Positions 6,471 through 13,928 of a DNA stretch of 15,181 nt are shown here, in pieces (position 1 is the stretch's first letter; each line of letters begins with the position of its first letter). Source of the stretch: an uncultured Caryophanales bacterium (GTDB lineage Bacteria; Bacillota_I; Bacilli_A; RF39; UBA660); the NCBI GenBank assembly GCA_946414975.1, contig CAMKQS010000036.1:1-15181 (forward strand), given 5' to 3'. The notes beneath the pieces are model-generated. The model was not told the DNA's origin. It ran no database searches and was given only the letters and a program-made list of their open reading frames with translations. A program made the position numbers and the translations under genes.

Positions 6471-7514
6471 TTCGTTATTTAAATAAACAACTGGTAATAA
6501 ACTTTCAAAATTAATTTTATTATTTTTTGTATACATCGCATTAAGTCTAACATTATTTTCAGTTAAATTATCAATTTTTAATGCATATTTATCTTTAACA
6601 TCTTTAGGTAATGGAAAATTAATTATATTTATATCATTTATTTTAAAATAATCAAAGAAATCTTCTGGCACATCACATATATACCCTGAAGGCCAGTATT
6701 TATTAATATTATCTTTAAACATAACATATATATTATCATCATCTAAATCTAAATTACATATAAATTTAGTATTTAGATCACCACTATGCCATATTTTAGA
6801 CATTATTATTTTATATGTATAAATATATTTATCAATAAAATTAAACTGGTATGATAATATTTTTTTTATTGCTTCTTTAGTATACTCGTATTCCTGATTA
6901 GTTAACAAGTATAAATAATTACCAACTATATAATATAAATTATTAATAAAATTCTTTGTATTATCTTTATTATATATAGTAGATACTTTATTATATCTAT
7001 CAATTAATTGATGCAACTCTTTTATATAAATTAATCTTTTTGATTGATTCTTCATTCCTCTATTAATATTCTCTATATCAATATTTGATGAAAACATTTT
7101 TAAAGCATTATATTTATTTATAATATAAATTCCCAAAGGAGAATTCTTATTTATATTAGAAATATCTAATCTATCAAAAACTCTATCAACATAATCAACT
7201 ACATTTACTAAATCTGTGCTTACTTCTTTTTTTAATTTATTAGAATTATATTCTATTTTATTAAGTATTTCTTTATTTTTTTTTGCATTTTCCATATTAT
7301 CTGTTAACAATTTAATAGGCACTAATTTTTCATGCATCTTAATTATTGCATTAGCAATACTTCTATATCTTGAATCGACATTTTTTAAAAAATCTAAATC
7401 TATTGAATAATATAGTCTATGATTTTCATTTCTTAATTTCTCTAAAACTTTATCGCTTTTTTCGAATTCATTTTTTAATTCTTCCAATATAGATACATTT
7501 TTCACACTATCCAT
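6468..7514 (-). CDS. Unrecognised 348-residue protein, mostly helical, probably cytoplasmic
   Basis: I do not recognise this protein. It has no signal peptide, membrane helix or known catalytic motif. Residues 1-110 are strongly helical and charged, with a possible coiled-coil stretch at about 9-33; 120-245 are also helical and rich in Asn, Lys, Ile and Tyr. The last third is different: IWHSGDLNTKF (241-251), an acidic LDLDDDN (255-261) and YWPSGYICDVPEDFFDYF (273-290) suggest a small compact domain with conserved-looking W, G, P and C. The ATG at 7514 is chosen because AGAGGG stands seven bases before it; the frame extends to an ATG at 7568 inside the promoter. The gene has its own promoter and terminator, so it is a single-gene unit between ftsH and femABX. 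Base use matches its neighbours, with no sign of recent transfer. Confidence 0.8.
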   Translation of the reverse strand: MDSVKNVSILEELKNEFEKSDKVLEKLRNENHRLYYSIDLDFLKNVDSRYRSIANAIIKMHEKLVPIKLLTDNMENAKKNKEILNKIEYNSNKLKKEVSTDLVNVVDYVDRVFDRLDISNINKNSPLGIYIINKYNALKMFSSNIDIENINRGMKNQSKRLIYIKELHQLIDRYNKVSTIYNKDNTKNFINNLYYIVGNYLYLLTNQEYEYTKEAIKKILSYQFNFIDKYIYTYKIIMSKIWHSGDLNTKFICNLDLDDDNIYVMFKDNINKYWPSGYICDVPEDFFDYFKINDINIINFPLPKDVKDKYALKIDNLTENNVRLNAMYTKNNKINFESLLPVVYLNNE

Positions 7515-7539
7515 ATAAGCACCCTCTATTCTTATATAA

Positions 7540-7568
7540 ATTATATATTTTTTTTTATAAAATTGCAA
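7540..7568 (-). promoter_or_regulatory. Promoter of the unrecognised gene
   Basis: On the minus strand TTGCAA (7563-7568), a 17-base spacer of nearly pure A/T, and a perfect TATAAT (7540-7545). The start would be near 7533 and the leader about 20 bases, with the AGAGGG ribosome binding site. The -35 hexamer and spacing are the same as in the tRNA-Leu promoter. Confidence 0.65.
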
Positions 7569-7569
7569 T

Positions 7570-7596
7570 AAAAAAAGATGAATATAATCTATTCAC
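7570..7596 (-). terminator. Weak AT-rich terminator at the ftsH stop
   Basis: On the minus strand GTGAATA-GATTA-TATTCAT (7578-7596) forms a seven-pair stem with one G-U pair, followed by C and seven T (7570-7576). The first base of the ftsH stop TAG (7589-7591) plus the next pairs lie at the stem-loop junction. The stem is almost all A-T, so termination may be leaky. Confidence 0.4.
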
Positions 7597-9556
7597 TTAG
7601 TTTATCTATTAATTCATCTTTATTTAATTTACTATAATTTTTTAATCCTTTTTCTTTTGCCATTTCTTTTAATTCATCTAATGTTTTATCATTTAGATCC
7701 ATATCACTTTTTTCGTCTTCATCTGGCATATGACCATGTTCTACAAGATATTCAATTTGTTCTTTAGTAATTGTTTCATATTCTAATAATGTTTTTGCAA
7801 TTAAATCAAGTAAATCTTTGTTTTCATTAATTATTTTCTTAGTTACATCGTAACATTCATTAATTATTTTTCTTTGTTCTTGATCTATTTCAAATGCAAC
7901 TTGGCTTGAAAAGTTACGTGTCTTATTATAGTCTCTTCCTAAAAATACACTTGATTCTTGATGTTCAAATTGAACAGGTCCAAGTTCACTCATACCATAT
8001 TCTGTAACCATAGCACGCGCTATTTTTGTAGCTTTTTCAAAATCATTATGCGCACCAGTTGTAATTTCATTAAATTGTATTTCTTCAGCAACACGTCCAC
8101 CTAATAAACCACTAATTGTCTCAAGTAATTCTTTTTTAGTAGATAAGAATGTTTCTTCCTTAGGTAACATTAGATTGTATCCACCTGCTGCACCTCTTGG
8201 AATTATTGTTACTTTTTGTACTTCATTTGCCCCTTCTAATTTAATACCAACAACGGCATGTCCAGCTTCATGGTATGCTACAACTTCTTTTTCATGTTCA
8301 GTATATTGTTTACTTTTTTTAGCTGGTCCCATAATAACTCTATCATGTCCTTCATCAATCTCTGCCATAGTTATTTTATCTTTACCACGTCTTACAGCAA
8401 GTAATGCTGCCTCATTTAATAAATTCTCTAAATCTGCACCACTAAATCCTACAGTTCTTTTTGCAATATTAGAAAGTTTTACATTACGAGCAAATTTCTT
8501 ACCTCTTGCATGTACTTCTAGTATTTCTTCGCGACCTTTTATATCAGGTAAATTAACGGTAATTTGTCTATCAAATCTACCTGGTCTAAGTAATGCTGGA
8601 TCAAGAACATCTGGTCTATTTGTTGCAGCAATAATAATTATTCCTTCATTTGCTCCAAATCCATCCATTTCAGTAAGTAACTGATTTAATGTTTGTTCAC
8701 GTTCATCGTGTCCTCCACCTAAACCAGCACCTCTTTGTCTTCCTACAGCATCTATCTCATCTATAAAGATTAAACATGGAGCATTTTGTTTTGCTTGTTT
8801 AAACATATCACGAACACGTGATGCACCTACTCCTACAAATAGTTCAACAAAATCTGAACCACTTATATAATAGAAAGGAACATTAGCTTCTCCAGCAACT
8901 GCTTTTGCAAGCAATGTCTTACCTGTACCTGGAGGACCTACTAATAATACTCCTTTAGGAATTCTTGCACCCATACTTTGAAATCTTTTTGGTTGTTTCA
9001 AGAAATCAATTAATTCTGCTACTTCTTCTTTTTCTTCTTCTAATCCGGCTACTTCTTTAAAAGTTACTTTATCTTTATCAGATGTAAGTCTTGCTTTACT
9101 CTTTCCAAAATCCATTGACTTATTAGCTGCACCCATCTGTCTTGTAATAAAGTAAAAACCTACTCCTACAAGTAAAACTATAGGTAAAACATTTATAAGC
9201 AATGATATTAATATACTTGATGATGGATCAGATGATGTACTAACGTCAAAATCATATTCTTTTCTTCCTTCATAAATTTCTTTAATAGTTTCATCGGCTA
9301 ATGGTGCTGATGCTTGAAATGTTTCGTTTTCTTTATAATTTTTCATTTTTCCTGTAAGTTCATATATTCCAGCACTACTATTAGGGGTAATATTTAATTC
9401 TGTTATTTTATTTTTATCCATTGCCTTCATAAGTTCACTATAAGATAATTTATTTATAGTTCTATTAAATACATTAAATAAGTATATAACTCCTAAAAAT
9501 ATAATTATCAACGCAACCCAGGAAGCAATACTTCTTTTAACACTCTTTTTTCTCAT
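7589..9556 (-). CDS. ftsH: FtsH ATP-dependent membrane zinc protease with extra C-terminal Rho_N/SAP-like motif
   Basis: 655 residues. Two membrane helices (about 10-29 and 113-137) flank a small extracytoplasmic domain; then the AAA+ module with Walker A GPPGTGKT (207-214), pore loop FVGVG (240-244), Walker B LIFIDEID (262-269) and the second region of homology ending RPGRFDR (324-330); then the M41 zinc protease with HEAGH (429-433) and D505 as likely third ligand. FtsH hexamers pull out and degrade membrane and regulatory proteins. The tail is unusual: after an acidic linker, residues 620-655 contain [19 protein letters not shown] and KDELIDKL, the pattern of the Rho N-terminal/SAP-like helical domain. 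The ATG overlaps the tilS stop by four bases (ATGA) and GAAAGGA inside tilS is its ribosome binding site. hprT, present between these genes in Bacillus, is absent. All FtsH catalytic motifs are intact. Confidence 0.97.
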   Translation of the reverse strand: MRKKSVKRSIASWVALIIIFLGVIYLFNVFNRTINKLSYSELMKAMDKNKITELNITPNSSAGIYELTGKMKNYKENETFQASAPLADETIKEIYEGRKEYDFDVSTSSDPSSSILISLLINVLPIVLLVGVGFYFITRQMGAANKSMDFGKSKARLTSDKDKVTFKEVAGLEEEKEEVAELIDFLKQPKRFQSMGARIPKGVLLVGPPGTGKTLLAKAVAGEANVPFYYISGSDFVELFVGVGASRVRDMFKQAKQNAPCLIFIDEIDAVGRQRGAGLGGGHDEREQTLNQLLTEMDGFGANEGIIIIAATNRPDVLDPALLRPGRFDRQITVNLPDIKGREEILEVHARGKKFARNVKLSNIAKRTVGFSGADLENLLNEAALLAVRRGKDKITMAEIDEGHDRVIMGPAKKSKQYTEHEKEVVAYHEAGHAVVGIKLEGANEVQKVTIIPRGAAGGYNLMLPKEETFLSTKKELLETISGLLGGRVAEEIQFNEITTGAHNDFEKATKIARAMVTEYGMSELGPVQFEHQESSVFLGRDYNKTRNFSSQVAFEIDQEQRKIINECYDVTKKIINENKDLLDLIAKTLLEYETITKEQIEYLVEHGHMPDEDEKSDMDLNDKTLDELKEMAKEKGLKNYSKLNKDELIDKLSE

Positions 9557-10890
9557 AAAAACATCCTTTCTTGCTCATACTTAAGTATTATATCATACTT
9601 TATACTATTTTTTCTATCAAATTGAGATTTTTTTAGACCAGGTATCCATAGTATATTATCATTACTATCAACAACGATTGGATACATATCTCTAGATTCT
9701 ATAGGAATTTTACAATCAATAAAAATATTCTTTACCTTCTTTAATTCTTTCATGTTTTTTACGTGCATTTTATCACCGATTTTTCTACACCTTACATATA
9801 AGGGTAAAGAAATTTCGCTACTATCTAAATATAATATATTATTGTCAGTTTCATTTGATGATTCTATTTTTTTTATAACACCATATCCCTTTATATTGGT
9901 AGTATCTTCAATTATATATTTATAAAATGCTTTATTTTCGTCAGTAATTATATACCCTAAATTATATGATTTAATAAATTTATATCTACCAGGTAAGTCA
10001 ATAGATACATTTGATTTTTTATTACTTATACAAGTATATATTGTTTCAATATTTATATCATTAATCAAATGAATATCATTTTTATAAAAACTATACAAAT
10101 ATTTTGACACAATATTGTCAATAACTATTTTATCTTCTTTTAATAATAACTTAATATTTATCTTTTCATCTTTAACAACTACATCATAAGTTTTATTTAC
10201 ATATTTTTCTAAAAAGTTACTAACTTCATTTATTTTTTCAGAAAATTTAACAAATTTTAAATGTACATTTTGATTTTCATCTTTAAGTTTTGGGAGTATA
10301 TATTTTCTATATCTATTACGTGTATAAACATCTTTTAAATTAGATTTATCAATTGCATACCATAAATTATTACTATCCATATAATTTTGTATTTCTAGCT
10401 TTGTTTTTGTAATTAATGGTCTTACAATTTTATAACTTCCCATATCATTTTCTTTAATAAATCCTGAATAACCAGACAAGCTAGAACCTCTTACTATTCT
10501 CATTAAAACAGTTTCCATTAAATCGTCACCATGATGAGCAGTCATTAAATATTTAGCTGTATACTTATTTACTAATTTATTAAAAAAATTATATCTTATA
10601 TTTCTTGCATAATCATGAAAATTTGTATTTTCATATTTTTCTATCTTCATATATTCAAATATTATATTATTATCTTTACAATATTTTTCTACTTGATTTT
10701 TTTCAAACTCACTTTCAGCTACTCGTACATTATGATTTACATGTGCAACTACTATATTAATATTTTTGATTTTTCTTACCTTAACGAGTATATCTAACAA
10801 GCACATTGAATCTGGTCCACCAGATATTGCAGTAACAACACAGTCATTTTTGTCAAGTATTTTTAATAAATATTCAATTACATCTTTCAT
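9553..10890 (-). CDS. tilS: tRNA(Ile)-lysidine synthase
   Basis: 445 residues. TilS uses ATP and lysine to convert the wobble cytidine of the CAU-anticodon tRNA-Ile to lysidine, so that it reads AUA; with an AT-rich genome full of ATA codons this is essential. The PP-loop ATP site SGGPDS is at residues 23-28, followed by VAHVNHNVR and MTAHHGDDLMETVLMRIVRGSS, the N-type catalytic signatures. The C-terminal domain (about 350-440) has LPLYVRCRKIGDKM and the late WIPGLKKSQFD. The start at 10890 has GGGTGATTT before the ATG. Its stop overlaps the ftsH start, so the two are coupled. No truncation or frameshift is seen. Confidence 0.95.
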   Translation of the reverse strand: MKDVIEYLLKILDKNDCVVTAISGGPDSMCLLDILVKVRKIKNINIVVAHVNHNVRVAESEFEKNQVEKYCKDNNIIFEYMKIEKYENTNFHDYARNIRYNFFNKLVNKYTAKYLMTAHHGDDLMETVLMRIVRGSSLSGYSGFIKENDMGSYKIVRPLITKTKLEIQNYMDSNNLWYAIDKSNLKDVYTRNRYRKYILPKLKDENQNVHLKFVKFSEKINEVSNFLEKYVNKTYDVVVKDEKINIKLLLKEDKIVIDNIVSKYLYSFYKNDIHLINDINIETIYTCISNKKSNVSIDLPGRYKFIKSYNLGYIITDENKAFYKYIIEDTTNIKGYGVIKKIESSNETDNNILYLDSSEISLPLYVRCRKIGDKMHVKNMKELKKVKNIFIDCKIPIESRDMYPIVVDSNDNILWIPGLKKSQFDRKNSIKYDIILKYEQERMFL

Positions 10891-10912
10891 AAATCACCCA
10901 TCCGCAAAATAT

Positions 10913-10941
10913 ATTCTAATACAAAATAATTTTTTTATCAA
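10913..10941 (-). promoter_or_regulatory. Promoter of tilS-ftsH
   Basis: On the minus strand TTGATA (10936-10941), a 17-base spacer and TAGAAT (10913-10918), with a start near 10906 and a leader of about 16 bases. A second TATAAT lies upstream (10954-10959) but lacks a good -35 box. The rlmH terminator just upstream supports a separate transcription unit. Confidence 0.5.
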
Positions 10942-10981
10942 TAAATTTATACCATTATAAGATGAAAAATAATTGAAAATT

Positions 10982-11010
10982 AAAAAAGAATATCTATTTA
11001 TGATATTCCT
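10982..11010 (-). terminator. Rho-independent terminator at the rlmH stop
   Basis: On the minus strand AGGAATATC-ATAAATA-GATATTCTT makes a nine-pair stem (one G-U pair) with a seven-base loop, running into a stretch of six T (10982-10987). The rlmH stop TAG (10994-10996) is partly in the loop. It closes the dnaB-M23-walJ-rlmH operon. Confidence 0.7.
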
Positions 11011-11449
11011 CGTTATTATTTATTTTAAATGCTCTATATATTTGTTCTAGCAATATAACTCTAAATAATTGGTGGGGAAATGTTAAATCCGAAAAAGATA
11101 ACTTTAAGTTACTCCTAGCACTTACTGAGTTACTAAGTCCATACGAACCACCAATTATAAATACAATATTAGAATTAATAATTAAAGTTTTAGCTAAAGT
11201 ATCAGCAAATTTAACACTATTCATTTTAATTCCATTAATATCAAGCGTTATAACATAATCCTTATCTTTAATATTATTAAGTATATTAATGCCTTCCTTT
11301 TCTATAATATCATTTCTATTTAAATTACTAATATCATTCAATTCTATAATTTCTAATTTAGTATATTTACTTAGTCTTTTTTGATACTCACTAATTGCAT
11401 CTTTTAAATATTTTTCTTTTATTTTACCAACGCATATTATTTTTATCAT
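10994..11449 (-). CDS. rlmH: 23S rRNA pseudouridine-1915 N3-methyltransferase
   Basis: 151 residues, a little shorter than the usual 155-160. RlmH is a SPOUT methyltransferase that uses S-adenosylmethionine to methylate pseudouridine 1915 in helix 69 of assembled ribosomes. N-terminal IKIICVGKIKEKYLKDAI, the cofactor loop FIIGGSYGL (97-105), LTFPHQLFRVILLEQIYRA (122-140) and the terminal YHK are family hallmarks. The start is the ATG at 11449, nine bases after GAGGT and overlapping the walJ stop as ATGA; an ATG at 11458 has its ribosome binding site jammed against it and is less likely. It follows walJ directly; in Bacillus htrA lies between them. Confidence 0.95.
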   Translation of the reverse strand: MIKIICVGKIKEKYLKDAISEYQKRLSKYTKLEIIELNDISNLNRNDIIEKEGINILNNIKDKDYVITLDINGIKMNSVKFADTLAKTLIINSNIVFIIGGSYGLSNSVSARSNLKLSFSDLTFPHQLFRVILLEQIYRAFKINNNEEYHK

Positions 11450-12207
11450 ACTTGACATACCTCAGACAATTCATTTTGAAATGTAATTTCAATATTATTA
11501 AACTTAATATTTTTATCTTTTAATTCTTTTTTTAAAGTATTTAGTGCAATCTCAGATGTATTATTTTGTTCACTTAAGTGGGCAAGATAAACTTTTTTAG
11601 TATTTGGTCCAATAAATTCAGACATATAATATGCAGAATCTTGATTAGATAAATGTCCTGTATCTCCTAATATTCTAATCTTAGTATGATGTGGATAATT
11701 AGGATTATTCATAAGCATTTCTGGATCATGATTACTTTCGAAAATATATATAGTTTTATCATATAATTTTTTAAAATATCTTTTATTAATATAACCTGTA
11801 TCTGTTATATATACACATGAAATTTCATCTTCTTCAATAATATAACCATTAGAATCAGCTACATCATGCGAAGTTTTTATACTAGTTATTTTTACATCAT
11901 CTATCTCATAATATACTGGTATATCAAATACATTTTCTAACATTAGATTACATTCCTTATATATTTTTTCAGTCATATAAATGTTAGGTTTATGTTTTTT
12001 TGAAAAAACTCTAAGTCCGGCTACGTGATCAATGTGGGCATGTGTTATTAATATTGTATCTATTTCATCTGGATCGACGCCAATTGATTTAAGTGATCTT
12101 TCAACGTAAGCGCAACTGTTCCCTATATCAATTAAGATTTTATGATTCTTTGTCTCAATATATGAACAGTTCCCCTTACTACCACTTGATAAAACACAAA
12201 CTCTCAT
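11446..12207 (-). CDS. walJ: WalJ (YycJ) metallo-beta-lactamase-fold hydrolase
   Basis: 253 residues, normal length. The N-terminus VCVLSSGSKGNCSYIE is the WalJ/YycJ signature, and THAHIDH (55-61) is the metal site of the metallo-beta-lactamase fold; further likely ligands lie in SNHDPEML and the HLS motif near residues 209-211. The family has been described as a 5'-to-3' exonuclease linked to replication, repair and cell division control, and in Bacillus it sits in the wal operon. Here its start overlaps the stop of the M23 peptidase gene by one base (TAATG), with only a weak AGAGAA site, so translation is probably coupled. The stop overlaps the rlmH start. The walR, walK, walH and walI genes that normally precede it are not in this window. 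Confidence 0.93.
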   Translation of the reverse strand: MRVCVLSSGSKGNCSYIETKNHKILIDIGNSCAYVERSLKSIGVDPDEIDTILITHAHIDHVAGLRVFSKKHKPNIYMTEKIYKECNLMLENVFDIPVYYEIDDVKITSIKTSHDVADSNGYIIEEDEISCVYITDTGYINKRYFKKLYDKTIYIFESNHDPEMLMNNPNYPHHTKIRILGDTGHLSNQDSAYYMSEFIGPNTKKVYLAHLSEQNNTSEIALNTLKKELKDKNIKFNNIEITFQNELSEVCQV

Positions 12208-13928
12208 TATAAATAATTCTCTGGATTAACAACACACGAATATTTTTCACAAGTTCTAATTTCAAAGTGTAAATGAGGTCCTGTTGCCCATCCACTTGAT
12301 CCGACATATCCAATTAATTGACCACGTTCTACAACTACACCAGGTTTAATGCCACTAGCATATCCTGATAAGTGTCCATAAAGTGAATAATATCCATTAT
12401 TATGATTAATTATTATATGATGTCCATATGTTCCAACATAAGATGCCGTTGTAACAACACCATTATTTGTTGCATATACAGGTGAACCATAACCTGTTCC
12501 TGCTATATCAAGTCCAGAGTGAAAATTGCCTTCACCAAATACAGCTATACGATATCCAAATCTAGAACTTAAAATATAACCTTGACCAGTTGGCCATCCC
12601 CATGAAGATGTACTACCAATATGAGGTGTTACTTTAGTACCTACTGTAATTTTTCTATCTATAGAACTTTTAATAGTTTGCTTACTAACAGGTTCTACAT
12701 AAGCTATTTCACCATTAACCACCTTAACATTTTGAGAAACACGTTCTATTCCGGTTTCACCTTCTTGAGTGACAACTTGATCACCCTGAGTCATAGAACT
12801 ATCATATACTTCAACAGTGTTATAATTAGATTCAACATCATTTACACTATATTTTTCTTCAACAATATTTATTTGTGGATCTACTTTAGCAATCTTTACT
12901 TGTTTTCCTGTATATAATAAATTATCTTCACTAGTATATTCAGGATTAGAAATTAAAAATTCTTCAACACTTATCTGATTATTATAAGCAATACTACTAA
13001 TAGAATCACCTTCATTAACTGAAACAGTAGTCTCATTATGATTATCACCATATAATAAAAATTGAACAAGTTCAGTTGAATCAGTATATATTTTTTCATC
13101 AGTTGATATATTTACAGCCTTATATGATATATCTTCATCAACATATACATTATTAATTAAATCCCCCGTTGATTCAATTTCAGGTTGGTTATCTTCCTTA
13201 TATTGATTATAAGCATTATCACCAATAAAAATTGAAGCCATCGTATCTATAGAATCACTAAATATTTTTTTATCTGTAACATAAACCTCTTTATCTTTAT
13301 TGTCACTATGAATAGTAAACTTATACCCCGGTATTGTGCAATTTTTCTTTTCAATTATCTTCTTATACATTGCCTCTGTTGATACAAGTGAAGTTTTATA
13401 AGTTTTAACTTCTTTCATTTCAATGCCATTAGGAATATATATCTTATCAGATTCTAAATATATTTTGTTATTATCATAATAATCTCTAATTTCTTTAATT
13501 TCTTTATCCGATAAGTTCCACATACGATTAGAATTATAATACTTTAAGTTAGAATACTTAGCATCACTAATTTTACAGGCATCCTTATTACTAAGCATAT
13601 AAGTAACTTTAGCTTCATCAGCCATATTAACAAACAAAGGATAGTCCGCACCTATTTTTCCTTCATCCATACTACTAACTAATTCATTGAAATCATCAAG
13701 AGCATTTATCTTTTTTTCATAATCTCTTACATTTTCACGAATTACATTTGCTTGTGAATCAATATAATTTTCAAGTTCTCTTCTAGAATTAATCATTCCT
13801 AGTTGTTCACCATCTAAATAAACCTGATAAAATGTATTAGGAAGCTTAGACTTACTATGACTACTTGCTAAAAATAAAATCAAACCGCTCACTAATACCA
13901 CACTAAAATACATAAAAAACTTTTTCAT
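12207..13928 (-). CDS. Membrane-anchored LysM-G5-M23 peptidoglycan endopeptidase
   Basis: 573 residues. One N-terminal membrane helix or uncleaved signal (about 4-22), then a long region of unknown fold (25-295), a LysM domain binding glycan (about 299-347, with VNEGDSISSIAYNNQIS and NLLYTGKQVKI), a G5 domain (about 352-434, with VVTQEGETGIERV and VVNGEIAYVEPVS), and an M23 domain (444-571). The zinc site is intact: H470 and D474 in HSGLDI, and H552/H554 in GPHLHFE, so it should cut peptide cross-links. Two cysteines near the C-terminus (C560, C565) could form a disulfide. The ATG overlaps the dnaB stop by one base (TAATG) with GAGGGTG four bases away. It stands where walRKHI and purA might be expected between dnaB and walJ. 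I know of no specific named homologue with this full architecture. Confidence 0.92.
   Translation of the reverse strand: MKKFFMYFSVVLVSGLILFLASSHSKSKLPNTFYQVYLDGEQLGMINSRRELENYIDSQANVIRENVRDYEKKINALDDFNELVSSMDEGKIGADYPLFVNMADEAKVTYMLSNKDACKISDAKYSNLKYYNSNRMWNLSDKEIKEIRDYYDNNKIYLESDKIYIPNGIEMKEVKTYKTSLVSTEAMYKKIIEKKNCTIPGYKFTIHSDNKDKEVYVTDKKIFSDSIDTMASIFIGDNAYNQYKEDNQPEIESTGDLINNVYVDEDISYKAVNISTDEKIYTDSTELVQFLLYGDNHNETTVSVNEGDSISSIAYNNQISVEEFLISNPEYTSEDNLLYTGKQVKIAKVDPQINIVEEKYSVNDVESNYNTVEVYDSSMTQGDQVVTQEGETGIERVSQNVKVVNGEIAYVEPVSKQTIKSSIDRKITVGTKVTPHIGSTSSWGWPTGQGYILSSRFGYRIAVFGEGNFHSGLDIAGTGYGSPVYATNNGVVTTASYVGTYGHHIIINHNNGYYSLYGHLSGYASGIKPGVVVERGQLIGYVGSSGWATGPHLHFEIRTCEKYSCVVNPENYL

Noticed and set aside
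7515..7568. Upstream ATG extending the unrecognised protein by 18 residues
   Set aside because: The extension runs through the predicted -35 and -10 boxes and lacks a ribosome binding site; the ATG at 7514 has AGAGGG at good spacing.
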